The position numbers and the translations under genes were made by a program. A stretch of DNA of 64,000 nucleotides from Brucella pecoris (GTDB lineage Bacteria; Pseudomonadota; Alphaproteobacteria; Rhizobiales; Rhizobiaceae). Position 1 is the first letter of the stretch, and each line of letters begins with the position of its first letter. Shown one piece after another: positions 39,566 through 48,279 of the stretch. A model generated the notes under the pieces. The model searched no databases, was not told the DNA's origin, and saw only the letters and a program-made list of their open reading frames with translations. The stretch covers positions 1 through 64,000 of the forward strand of contig NZ_VEWK01000004.1 of NCBI RefSeq assembly GCF_006376675.1. The letters are read 5' to 3'.

Positions 39566-40204
39566 TCAGTTCTCGGTCGTTGCGCTGTGCTCGGGCTGTG
39601 TTCCAAACAGTTCGGTCGTACCCACGCGAACGGCGGCTCCGAGATATTTCACATATTCGATGAAGAGCACACGCAATGTGTCGCCTTCGGCAACCCAGCT
39701 ATGTTCGCGGCGCTCGCCATTCACGACCGGATAGGGAATGAATTCCACGTCTTTCATGCGATAAGACATTTCCAGCGTGCTGCGCGGAATGTGATAGTTG
39801 TTGGTGACCAGGATCACACGACGATAATTGTTGCTACGGATCCAGCGTTCGCTTTCGGCCGCATTGCCGATGGTGTTGAGGGCCGACCGATCGAGATCAA
39901 CACAACAATCGAACAAGCTCTGGTCGGCATGGGTCGCACGCTGCAGTGCTTTTTCATTGGTCGCCGGATGAACGCCGCTGATGAGGAGGCGCTTTCCCCG
40001 CTTGTCCTTCAGGAGGTCGACCGCAGCCTGAATTCTGGACTGGCCACCGGTCAGGACGATAATCGCATCGGCAGGTTCGTCGATGACGGGAGGCTGCATG
40101 CTGGTAACCTTTTCGCCGAACGCGACGAAGCCGACGAGAAACGCCAGAAGAATTATAAACAAGACGATGGAAACGGGTTGGAAACGTCTGAACATGCGCA
40201 TCAT
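39566..40204 (-). CDS. YdcF-family (DUF218) membrane protein
   Basis: A 212-residue protein with one N-terminal membrane helix (VSIVLFIILLAFLVGFVAFG) and an extracytoplasmic DUF218 domain: ADAIIVLTGGQSRIQAAVDLL, RLLISGVHP, and VILVTNNYHIPRSTLEM. The family includes SanA and YdcF envelope proteins. The frame continues to an ATG at 40474 that overlaps the ftsX stop in ATGA. Those 90 extra residues look non-coding in composition, so the start at 40204 is preferred, with doubt. Confidence 0.85.
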   Translation of the reverse strand: MMRMFRRFQPVSIVLFIILLAFLVGFVAFGEKVTSMQPPVIDEPADAIIVLTGGQSRIQAAVDLLKDKRGKRLLISGVHPATNEKALQRATHADQSLFDCCVDLDRSALNTIGNAAESERWIRSNNYRRVILVTNNYHIPRSTLEMSYRMKDVEFIPYPVVNGERREHSWVAEGDTLRVLFIEYVKYLGAAVRVGTTELFGTQPEHSATTEN

Positions 40205-40470
40205 GACAGACCATAGGAAATTGCCGGACGCAAGTGCAAAGGATTGCAGGGGAATGCCGTTCCGGCTGCGGCGCCAGACCACATCTCCCGTGGAAAATCC
40301 GTTCGCTGTCTGCCTCTGTGCCACTGCATCGTCACTCGACCGGTGCCCGCCCGATAGCGCTTGCGGGATTCGCGTACCATCTCTTCTTTCATCATAGCCA
40401 GCATTGCGGCGAGAAGTCGGAGAAACAGCCGAAAATCTTGCTTTGAAAGCACCTGTGTCCGAGAAGGCCC

Positions 40471-41496
40471 TCATTCAGAGCGCACTCCCGGCCCATCCAT
40501 GGTAGCAAGCTGACGGATCACCGTCAGCCGGCTGGTCAGCATGGTCAGGAAACTGACCAGAATGATGATGATGGCAGCCCCGATATAGCCGTTGCGCCCA
40601 ATGGCGAAATTGCCGAACAGGGCCGCTGCCTGATCGCCTTCGGGTGTCGCCATGCGGCTCGATGCCCACCAGGAAAAGATCAGGAAGACCAGCATTGCTG
40701 CCGCTCCTCCACACAGAGCGCCCTTCAATGCGGTACGAAAGAAATGCCATTCGAACTCGCGCGCCACAAATTTCGATTCCGCGCCGATGAAATGCAATAC
40801 CTCAATAATGTGCCCGTTGCCCGACATCGCGCCGCGTGTGGCAAAGATTACCGTCAAGACGGTCGCGGCGATCACAAGCGAGAGAACGCCCGTGCCGACG
40901 AACACCGTCGTATGCGCCATGGAGACGAGCCGGTCGACCCAGGTGCGATGATCGTCGAAGGACGCAGCCGGAATAGCACGTGTGATTTCAGCGCGCATGG
41001 TTTCAAAATCAGGCGGTGCATTTTCATCGATCGTGACGACGACAAGGCGCGGCACAGGCAGTTCATCGATATTAAGACCACTGCCGAGCCATGGTTCGAG
41101 CAGGCGTGCGGTCGCATCCTTGTCGACAATAGTTGTGCTTTTCACACCGGCAAACCCGCGCGCGATGTCACTTGCCTGAGCCAGAGCCTTCTCCATGTCC
41201 TGTCCATCGACAGGCCGTATCTGGATCGTGGCCTCTCGAGCGATCTGGCTCTGCCAGGCAGCAGCCGAGGCGCGAACGAGTGTCACGCCGCCCATCGTCA
41301 GACATGCCAGAAAGGTCATGATGGCGATAACAATGACAAGTGCGGTGCCCGTAACGCTGCCATCGGGAACGATGGGACTTGGCCCCTGACGTTTCCGGCG
41401 CTTGCCGATACGGACGAGCACCATATCCTTGAGGTCTTCAAGACGAACCCGAATATCATCCAGCGTGCGCTGCCAGGCCTTCCTTGCATCAATCAT
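40471..41496 (-). CDS. ftsX: Cell division protein FtsX
   Basis: The permease-like partner of FtsE, which couples the divisome to peptidoglycan hydrolase activation. It has a cytoplasmic N-terminus, a membrane helix near residues 45-70, a large periplasmic loop (EATIQIRPVDGQDMEKALAQA and onward) and three C-terminal helices. The ATG at 41496 overlaps the ftsE stop by eight bases; an ATG at 41514 is possible. Compared with gammaproteobacterial FtsX the sequence is diverged, as is normal in Rhizobiales. Confidence 0.92.
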   Translation of the reverse strand: MIDARKAWQRTLDDIRVRLEDLKDMVLVRIGKRRKRQGPSPIVPDGSVTGTALVIVIAIMTFLACLTMGGVTLVRASAAAWQSQIAREATIQIRPVDGQDMEKALAQASDIARGFAGVKSTTIVDKDATARLLEPWLGSGLNIDELPVPRLVVVTIDENAPPDFETMRAEITRAIPAASFDDHRTWVDRLVSMAHTTVFVGTGVLSLVIAATVLTVIFATRGAMSGNGHIIEVLHFIGAESKFVAREFEWHFFRTALKGALCGGAAAMLVFLIFSWWASSRMATPEGDQAAALFGNFAIGRNGYIGAAIIIILVSFLTMLTSRLTVIRQLATMDGPGVRSE

Positions 41497-42148
41497 AGAT
41501 GTCGAGCCGCCCATGTTCTAGGATCATGCGCCGCGCATCGACCTGATCCATCAGGGAAAGGTCGTGGGTCGCGATGATAACAGCCGTGCCCGAACGGTTC
41601 AGCTCGGTGAAAAGGCGCAGGAGGCGCTTTGCGAGCGGTGGATCGACATTCCCGGTCGGTTCGTCGGCCAAAAGCAGTTCTGGCTGATCAATAAGCGCTC
41701 GAGCAATTGCGGCACGCTGCTTTTCACCGCCTGAAAGAACCGGCGGCAGTACATTCATGCGGTCGCCGAGCCCAACCCAATGCAGAAGCTCCTCCACCTC
41801 ATGGCGGTAGGTTGCCTCTTCCTTTCCGCGCACCCGCAGCGGAAGAGCCACGTTCTCATAGGTGGTCATATGGTCAAGCAGGCGAAAATCCTGAAACACA
41901 ATACCGATGCGGCGGCGCAAAAGCGGAATTTCGGCATGATTGAGCCGTGCAACGTCCTTGCCAAAAATATTGATAAGACCGCGCGTCGGCTTCAGCGCCA
42001 TGAAGAGAAGGCGCATGAGCGAAGTCTTTCCCGCCCCGGAAGGGCCGGTCAGAAACTGGAATGAACGCGGCGGAATATGGAAACTGACATCGCGCAGGAT
42101 CTCAGAACCCATTCCATATCGCAGGCCGACATTCTCAAAACGTATCAC
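41489..42148 (-). CDS. ftsE: Cell division ATP-binding protein FtsE
   Basis: ABC-type ATPase acting with FtsX. Walker A GPSGAGKT is at 35-42, the signature is LSGGEKQRAAIARAL, and Walker B is LLLADEPTGNVD, followed by the H-loop in IIATHDLS. Length is 219 residues. It is first in the ftsE-ftsX pair and divergent from the small membrane protein gene at 42366, an order seen across Rhizobiales. Confidence 0.96.
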   Translation of the reverse strand: MIRFENVGLRYGMGSEILRDVSFHIPPRSFQFLTGPSGAGKTSLMRLLFMALKPTRGLINIFGKDVARLNHAEIPLLRRRIGIVFQDFRLLDHMTTYENVALPLRVRGKEEATYRHEVEELLHWVGLGDRMNVLPPVLSGGEKQRAAIARALIDQPELLLADEPTGNVDPPLAKRLLRLFTELNRSGTAVIIATHDLSLMDQVDARRMILEHGRLDIYD

Positions 42149-42365
42149 CGGCTGTTTCTCTTAAATTGTCCGCGCGTTTTGAAGACGAACGGATGACATC
42201 GATATCAGATCGACCTTTATCCTCTATGGTTAATGTTGCGTTAAATCCGGGTGCGCGCGCTTCAAAAAAATACGTGAACGAAGCTGCCCCCATGAAGCAT
42301 TAACCATTATGAGCCAGTGTATAACACCGGTCGAAGCGGCGAAAAACGCAAAGGAAGATGACGTC

Positions 42366-42998
42366 ATGATGGCGAAACAACCATCGACAGCGCAGATTTC
42401 GCGCACGCCTTCGCGTGGACAGCTTCCTGTAGCATGGTTTACTTCCAATGCCGGGCCGGTCGAGGACGCAGAATTCGAAACCATTGTTCCCGCCTCTGCG
42501 CCCCGAAAATCTTTCTCGCCCAGTATTTCGGAAATGCCGCTCATCAAACGAAAATCTGTGTCTGAAGCATATCTCGCCAGCGAATGGCCAGGATTCGGAT
42601 ATTGGGTTTTCGTCGCTCTTTGCGCGACAACCGCTTTCTGGGTAGCTGGCGGATATACGTTGCTTTCCGACAAGAGGCCCGCCCTCTCCGTCGAACAATC
42701 GACACTGCCGCTCATTTCAGCGCTTCAGCTCACAGAACTGAAAACCAGTGTCGGAATACGTGACAAGGGTGACGTTTTGAGTGTTGCTGGACGCATCCTG
42801 AACAACACAACCAAAGAACGCGCCGCGCCACCGCTGATCGTCACGATTATCTATAGCGACGGCAGCAAGCGCGAACGTCCTCTGGCCTCGGGAGAAGCAA
42901 TGCTGAAACCAGGTGGATATATCGACTTCGAAACAATGTTCCCGGCTCTGCGCGGCACAATCGAAAAAGTCGATGTCCGGTTGGCCAGCCCGGCCTGA
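42366..42998 (+). CDS. Single-pass membrane protein with DUF3426-like C-terminal domain
   Basis: A 210-residue protein with a disordered N-terminus, one membrane helix (YWVFVALCATTAFWVAGGYTLL) and a C-terminal beta domain (LSVAGRILNNTTKERAAPPLIVTIIYSDGSK, ending in IEKVDVRL). That domain matches those found in MJ0042 zinc-ribbon proteins usually next to ftsE in this order. The zinc-ribbon itself is absent here. The ATG at 42366 has AAGGAAG upstream. Confidence 0.75.
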   Translation: MMAKQPSTAQISRTPSRGQLPVAWFTSNAGPVEDAEFETIVPASAPRKSFSPSISEMPLIKRKSVSEAYLASEWPGFGYWVFVALCATTAFWVAGGYTLLSDKRPALSVEQSTLPLISALQLTELKTSVGIRDKGDVLSVAGRILNNTTKERAAPPLIVTIIYSDGSKRERPLASGEAMLKPGGYIDFETMFPALRGTIEKVDVRLASPA

Positions 42999-43060
42999 CG
43001 CGATGCGTGGATTCAATAAGTCAGAGCGACCTTTGTGCGTCCAAATGGACGCACGGCGCT

Positions 43061-43333
43061 CTATTGCCAGCAACCCAAATTACGCCCCTTAAGATTGTGC
43101 GCATCAATATCGACCACAAGACGCGGGTCTTCACGCAAAAGAACCAGTGTCGTGCGCTGCTTGAGATCGATTTTCTGCCAGCCCGTGCATTCAGTCGGCA
43201 TCGGGGTGGTGTCGATCTTCACCTTCTCCGTCCATGCCGTCGCCGTGCAACCCGACAAGGCTGCAATAATCGGAACGACTTTGACAACCCCCAAAACAAG
43301 CCTTTGCGCTTTCGTCCCAGGATGAGTGTTCAA
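43061..43333 (-). CDS. Small putative lipoprotein, phage-Rz1-like pattern
   Basis: A 90-residue protein with a signal-like segment (LVLGVVKVVPIIAALSGC) ending in a possible lipobox (LSGC). The mature part contains PTECTGWQKIDLK and ends DIDAHNLKGRNLGCW. That C-x-x-W... H-N...G-x-x-C-x-W pattern is common in small prophage proteins next to lysis genes. The start is taken as TTG 43333, because AGGAG lies nine bases upstream. No other phage gene is near. Function unknown. Confidence 0.6.
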   Translation of the reverse strand: MNTHPGTKAQRLVLGVVKVVPIIAALSGCTATAWTEKVKIDTTPMPTECTGWQKIDLKQRTTLVLLREDPRLVVDIDAHNLKGRNLGCWQ

Positions 43334-43471
43334 GGCTGACAACTCCTATCTGCCCCGCGAAATCACCTGCCAATTGCACGTGCACTGGCCAGCGTCGCCC
43401 ATTCGACAGTTGTGCTTATAACGTGCCGCCGCCCCTCTCCGCAATATCGCTGAACTGGTTCGACACCGTTT

Positions 43472-43572
43472 AGAGCGCATCCCGAAAAGTGTGAAACGGT
43501 TTTCGAAAAAGATGCGCGTTAAAACAAATATTTAGAGCTCCGACCTGTTTCAATCAGTTCGAAACGCGCTCC
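43472..43572. repeat. Rhizobiales-type intergenic mosaic repeat, copy 1
   Basis: Two modules stand side by side in the 470-base gap before aqpZ. Module A (43472-43520) runs from AGAGCGCATCCCGAAAAGTG to a complementary GATGCGCG end. Module B (43534-43572) runs from AGAGCTCC through TTTCAATCAGTTCGAAACG to GCGCTC. Both can fold. Related copies lie at 53546 and 61075. The rest of the gap is AT-rich and shows no gene. Confidence 0.7.
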
Positions 43573-43810
43573 AAAGAACAGACCAATCAACGCCTACCAT
43601 CCCTCGGCACCCAATTTGGAAGAGTTATAAAAGCAATTACGAATATAAGAAGAATAGCTTTCTCGTTTACTGAAATGACTGGTCAAACCCACAGAAAACG
43701 GCCACGACATAACAAGTTAAACAAGATTGATCGAAGAAAAATACAATTATATGCTTCTCGTTAAATGATTCGCATGCGACAGTTTCACTACACCAACCTT
43801 GGGGACTTTC

Positions 43811-44497
43811 ATGCTCAATAAATTGTCGGCTGAATTTTTCGGAACGTTCTGGCTCGTTTTCGGGGGTTGCGGCAGCGCGATCCTCGCCGCAGCCTTCCCT
43901 GAACTGGGCATCGGCTTTCTTGGCGTCGCCCTCGCTTTCGGTCTGACGGTCCTTACAATGGCCTACGCCGTCGGCGGCATTTCCGGCGGCCATTTCAACC
44001 CCGCCGTCTCGTTGGGCCTCATGGTGGCTGGCCGTCTTCCGGCCAAAGACCTGATCCCTTACTGGGTCGCGCAGGTTCTGGGTGCCATTGCGGCCGCAGC
44101 CGTGCTCTTCCTCATCGCTTCGGGCAAGGAAGGCTTCTCGGCCGGTGGCCTCGCCTCGAACGGCTATGGTGAACTTTCGCCTGGCGGTTACAGTATGATG
44201 GCTGGCCTGCTGATCGAAATCATCCTGACGGCCTTTTTCCTCATCATCATCCTGGGCTCCACCTCGTCGCTGGCTCCGGCTGGCTTTGCCCCGATTGCCA
44301 TCGGTCTTGGCCTGACCTTGATCCATCTGATTTCGATCCCAGTCACCAATACATCGGTCAACCCGGCCCGCTCGACCGGCGTTGCGCTCTTCGCCGAAAC
44401 GGCAGCGCTCAGCCAGCTTTGGCTGTTTTGGCTTGCACCACTCGTCGGCGCCGCGATCGGCGCGATCATCTGGAAAGGCTTGCTCGGCAAGGATTGA
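43811..44497 (+). CDS. aqpZ: Aquaporin Z
   Basis: A water channel of six helices and two half-helices. NPA motifs lie at 63-65 (HFNPAVS) and 184-186 (SVNPARS), and the selectivity arginine follows the second one. Length is 228 residues. The ATG at 43811 is preferred to an upstream start because it opens with the conserved [17 protein letters not shown] terminator follows the stop. Confidence 0.95.
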   Translation: MLNKLSAEFFGTFWLVFGGCGSAILAAAFPELGIGFLGVALAFGLTVLTMAYAVGGISGGHFNPAVSLGLMVAGRLPAKDLIPYWVAQVLGAIAAAAVLFLIASGKEGFSAGGLASNGYGELSPGGYSMMAGLLIEIILTAFFLIIILGSTSSLAPAGFAPIAIGLGLTLIHLISIPVTNTSVNPARSTGVALFAETAALSQLWLFWLAPLVGAAIGAIIWKGLLGKD

Positions 44498-44514
44498 TCC
44501 AGAACCATAACAAT

Positions 44515-44540
44515 GAAAGGTCGGTTGAAACCGGCCTTTC
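44515..44540 (+). terminator. Terminator of aqpZ
   Basis: GAAAGGTCGG pairs with CCGGCCTTTC (one G-U pair) across a six-base loop, 18 bases past the aqpZ stop. The T-run is short. Confidence 0.6.
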
Positions 44541-44701
44541 ATGCTTTCTGGCTACCCTTGGACTGTCTCGAACAGATCCCAAAAAATGGTTCCGATCATG
44601 GGAAGGATGCTGTAAGTAACATCTATCTTCTTGTTGTCGCGCATTGTCCAACGCAAAACCGCTACGCACTTTTGCTGGAAATGCCCTAGATGTTGTGAGC
44701 G

Positions 44702-45943
44702 ATGTCCCCCTCCACCGATGCTTCTCCTGCGGATCGTTACGCAGCATTCCGGCACTCTGCCTTCAAAAAATATTGGGGCGCCCGTTTCCTGAGCGCATTT
44801 GCGGTTCAAATCGTAAGTGTTTCGGTTGGCTGGCAGATCTACGATCTGACCCGCGACGCCTTCAATCTGGGCATGGTCGGACTGGTACAATTTCTACCGG
44901 CCCTGCTGCTGGTTCTGGTAACCGGCGCTGCTGCCGACCGCTTCGGCAGGCGCTTCATCATGGGCCTGTCGCTTATCCTGGAAAGTGTCGTGACGGCGTT
45001 GCTGCTCGGTCTGACTCTTGCAGGCCTGTTCGAGCCCCTGACCGTCTTTGCAGCACTGACACTTTTTGGCGTAGCGCGTGCATTTCTCGGACCTTCCTCA
45101 GCATCGCTGGTGGTCAATCTCGTGCCGACGGAGGATTTCGCCAACGCCGTTTCCTGGAATTCATCTGCATGGCAAGTGGCGACAATCGTCGGTCCGGTCG
45201 CAGGTGGCTTGCTTTATGGAATTTCGCCCGTTGCGGCTTATTCCGTCGCAACGGTATTCCTGCTGTTCGGCTCCTTCCTGATCTTTTCCATTCCAAAGCC
45301 CAAACAGCACACGCTTGCCGAACAGCGCTCATTGACAAGCATGCTGGCGGGTTTCCGATATATATGGAAGGAAAAGATCGTCCTTGGTGCGATTTCGCTC
45401 GACCTTTTCGCCGTTCTTCTCGGCGGGACAGTGGCTCTATTGCCGATTTATGCACGCGACATCCTCGATCTTGGCCCCTGGGGGCTGGGATTGCTGCGCT
45501 CCGCTCCCGGTATAGGCGCGGTTCTGACTGCGGTCTGGCTGGCCGGGCATCCGATCCGCGACCATGCAGGCCGCGTGATGTTCGTCTTCGTCGGTCTCTT
45601 CGGCTTCTTCAATATTATCTTCGGCGTCTCGACCCTGACATGGCTGTCGGTCGTTGCCCTGGCACTTGCGGGCGCGGCTGACATGATCAGCGTCTATATC
45701 CGTGAAACGCTGATGCAGCTTTGGACACCTGATCACGTGCGTGGCCGGGTCAATGCCGTCAATATGGTCTTTGTCGGCGCATCAAACGAACTCGGCGAAT
45801 TTCGCGCCGGTCTGATGGCCGCAGCCATCGGCGCTGTTCCCGCCGTTGTCATTGGCGGGTTGGGATCAATCGCCGTTGCGGTCGCCTGGGCTGCCATGTT
45901 CCCGCAATTGCGCAAGGCCCGTCACCTGCAGGGACGGACCTGA
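44702..45943 (+). CDS. Major facilitator superfamily exporter (EntS-like, MFS_3)
   Basis: A 413-residue transporter with about twelve helices. The first-half motif is TGAAADRFGRRFIMG, and the N-terminal FKKYWGARFLSAFAVQIVSVSVGWQIYDLT is typical of the MFS_3 group, which includes enterobactin exporter EntS. LWTPDHVRGRVNAVNMVFVGASNELGEFRAG near residue 340 is also a family feature. The substrate is unknown; siderophore or drug efflux are possibilities. Confidence 0.9.
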   Translation: MSPSTDASPADRYAAFRHSAFKKYWGARFLSAFAVQIVSVSVGWQIYDLTRDAFNLGMVGLVQFLPALLLVLVTGAAADRFGRRFIMGLSLILESVVTALLLGLTLAGLFEPLTVFAALTLFGVARAFLGPSSASLVVNLVPTEDFANAVSWNSSAWQVATIVGPVAGGLLYGISPVAAYSVATVFLLFGSFLIFSIPKPKQHTLAEQRSLTSMLAGFRYIWKEKIVLGAISLDLFAVLLGGTVALLPIYARDILDLGPWGLGLLRSAPGIGAVLTAVWLAGHPIRDHAGRVMFVFVGLFGFFNIIFGVSTLTWLSVVALALAGAADMISVYIRETLMQLWTPDHVRGRVNAVNMVFVGASNELGEFRAGLMAAAIGAVPAVVIGGLGSIAVAVAWAAMFPQLRKARHLQGRT

Positions 45944-45965
45944 TCGTTGGAAATATAAGAATCCG

Positions 45966-46445
45966 TCAGGACGCAGGCGTGCTGCGGTTCGCCTTGTCCA
46001 TGCGATCCTGAATAATGTTGCGGTCGTCTTCCCGAATGCCGATAAGTTCGGCAACCCGCCACATCACGTCGGCCTCGACTTCGCTCACCTTACCGTCGGC
46101 ATAGACCATCTCCCACATCAGGGCGACCAGGTCGAGACGGGCCTGATAATCGAGCTGCCGCTTCAAAACCAACGTAAAATCGGACAGGTCGATCGCTTCC
46201 TGATCAGCTTTTTCCGCCGCACGGATGAGCCGTTTCAGACTGTCGCCCTTCAGGCCATATTTCTGCGACAGCATTGATGAGAGCTTCTTGCGCTCGCTTT
46301 CGCGCGTTTCGCCGTCGGCATCCATGATGTGATAGAGCAAAGCAGCAGCAGCCAGTCTCGGATCGTCATTGGAAAATTTTTCGCTCCGGTCGCGAAAACC
46401 ATTTGCGGGAAGTTCTTTCAAAAAATCCAGGAGACGATCGAACAT
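45966..46445 (-). CDS. TerB-family protein
   Basis: A 159-residue helical protein of the TerB/co-chaperone-like family. The pattern AAAALLYHIMDADGETRESERKKL, then LVALMWEMVYADGKVSEVEADVMWRVAELIGI, shows two repeated acidic metal-binding-like helices. Tellurite resistance is the historical name only; in Rhizobiales the stand-alone form has no known function. It is convergent with the MFS gene. Confidence 0.88.
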   Translation of the reverse strand: MFDRLLDFLKELPANGFRDRSEKFSNDDPRLAAAALLYHIMDADGETRESERKKLSSMLSQKYGLKGDSLKRLIRAAEKADQEAIDLSDFTLVLKRQLDYQARLDLVALMWEMVYADGKVSEVEADVMWRVAELIGIREDDRNIIQDRMDKANRSTPAS

Positions 46446-46624
46446 TCAACCTCGCTGCCACATTCACTGCTTGTCGACCGGAACGGCGATTCCGGCATCC
46501 TTTGTTAGCAAGATTGAAGGTAACGGGCTGAAAACGCCAAGCAAGGCGATAAACGGTTTGCACAGCCGTTTGTCGCCCAAGAGATGTGTCGCGTTGTTTT
46601 TCGGCAACGCTTAGCAGAGCAGAA

Positions 46625-48268
46625 TCAAAAAAGTCTCAATCCGCTCTGGGCTTTCTGTGAAGGCTTGCTTTCCTCGACGCCCGGATCGTCCACCACAATA
46701 TGCGCGCGGCGCGGCTCATCATCCGCATCATCGTCGGCCATAGGTGGCTCCATCCTTTCGACCGTCCTTGCCGGAGGGGCTGACGACACTTTGACGGGCT
46801 CGGCAGCAGGCACGACTTCGGCTTCCTCCACATCACGAACAAGCGGTTTGCTCTCCACACTGTCGGATATATCCACCATATCAGCCTTGTCTTTCGGCTC
46901 AGCCAGAACAAGTGGATTGATCGGCTTTGCTTCCACCGGTCCCTTGATTTCTGGCTTTTCCGCTTCAATAGCCGGAGCGAGTTCCACCACTGGAACCTTC
47001 CACTCGAAACTGTTGAGCCGCCCCGTGACCGGCGATACAGGCGACCATTGTTCGGAAACATAGCCGTCAGCGGTCCAGGCGGGGTCACGCGGTGCCTTGA
47101 CCGCACGCGCCAGCCATTCACGAACCTTGCCCTGATCGCCGGTTTCGGCTTCTTCAATATCGGCAAGCAGCAGATAAGCGCTCTCGCGTGGTGAAGCGCG
47201 CAGAACCTGCTCGGCATTGTCGCGGGCAAGACGATAATCGCCTGCTTCATAGGCGGCACGCGCCAGAGCAAGACTGCCCTCGGCATTGTTGGAGCGCAGC
47301 GATACAAGATGTTTTGCACGCTTCAGGCGATCCTGTGTGGTATCGCCAGACCGGGCGTAGACATAGGTCGAAGCAATGTCGGGATGCGGAAACCGTTTCC
47401 AGGCCGCTTCGAGAATTTTCGAACCTTTCCGTACATCACCATCGGCGAAAAGCGCACGCGCGGCAACCACGGCAGCAGGCACCAGATCGGGCGCGATTTT
47501 GTTCGCCTCAAGCGCCAGCGCCTTTGCCTGCGCATGATCGACATCGACCATCGCCATCGCCTTGGCGGTCAAAAGCGCGGCGCGTTCCTTCTTCACGACA
47601 TCCTTGCTATGGGCGAGCGCCTGCTTGCGTGCATCGACAAGCTTCAGCGCCGCATCCCAATCGCCCTCGGCACAAAGCTGCCCCATCATGGCCGACGAGG
47701 CCCATTCAAGTTGCGGTGCTTGGCTGACGGCTTCGGCAGCATAATGACGAGCGGCATCGCGAGCGCCAACACGCTGGGCTTCGATATAAAGCCCACGCAA
47801 ACCGAGCAGTCGTGTCTCGGGATCATCCACCATCGCCTCGAAACCCTTGCGGGCATCTTCCGTACGCCCTTCCAGCATCGCGGTTTGCACTTCCAGAAGC
47901 TTTATCAGCGGTTCCTGGTCGGAGCTGAGCAATTTGCCCGCCTGCTTCGTCATACGGCGCGCTGCTTCCGCATCGCCGGCACCGGCTGCAATCAGTCCGG
48001 TCGACAGCGACTGATAGCCACGATCGCGCTTGCGAGCACGAAAATGCCTGCGCAGCGTGTAGGGCGACTGGATGATACTCTTGACCAGCCACCACAGGAT
48101 GAGAATGGCCGCGACAATGGCAACGATTCCCGCAACGGCAGTTATCAGGGGCACATTGTAGTGGTTGCCCGCGAAGGTGACATCAAGTTCGCCCGGACGA
48201 TCCGCAAGCCAGGCAAAGCCGAAGCCGAGCGCAGCAACGATGAAGAGATAAAACAGGACACGCAGCAT
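46625..48268 (-). CDS. hemY: HemY-type membrane TPR protein
   Basis: A 547-residue protein with two N-terminal membrane helices (about residues 2-20 and 40-66) joined by a periplasmic loop, then a TPR-like helical domain to about residue 420 and a Pro/Glu-rich disordered tail. The opening LRVLFYLFIVAALGFGFAWLADRPGELDVTFAG is the HemY_N signature. This is the heme-cluster HemY found in Proteobacteria, not protoporphyrinogen oxidase. It lies last in the hemC-hemD-mitofilin-HemY order. Confidence 0.92.
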   Translation of the reverse strand: MLRVLFYLFIVAALGFGFAWLADRPGELDVTFAGNHYNVPLITAVAGIVAIVAAILILWWLVKSIIQSPYTLRRHFRARKRDRGYQSLSTGLIAAGAGDAEAARRMTKQAGKLLSSDQEPLIKLLEVQTAMLEGRTEDARKGFEAMVDDPETRLLGLRGLYIEAQRVGARDAARHYAAEAVSQAPQLEWASSAMMGQLCAEGDWDAALKLVDARKQALAHSKDVVKKERAALLTAKAMAMVDVDHAQAKALALEANKIAPDLVPAAVVAARALFADGDVRKGSKILEAAWKRFPHPDIASTYVYARSGDTTQDRLKRAKHLVSLRSNNAEGSLALARAAYEAGDYRLARDNAEQVLRASPRESAYLLLADIEEAETGDQGKVREWLARAVKAPRDPAWTADGYVSEQWSPVSPVTGRLNSFEWKVPVVELAPAIEAEKPEIKGPVEAKPINPLVLAEPKDKADMVDISDSVESKPLVRDVEEAEVVPAAEPVKVSSAPPARTVERMEPPMADDDADDEPRRAHIVVDDPGVEESKPSQKAQSGLRLF

Positions 48269-48279
48269 CGGCCCGCCTC

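Noticed and set aside
40205..40474. A 90-residue N-terminal extension of the YdcF gene, starting in an ATGA overlap with ftsX
   Set aside because: The overlap is attractive, but the extension is polar, Arg/Ser-rich and unlike any family sequence, and it lies before the true membrane helix.
44644..45681. A 345-codon plus-strand frame overlapping the MFS transporter
   Set aside because: Out of frame with the clearly recognised transporter and made of Arg/Cys/Ser-rich sequence without homology features.
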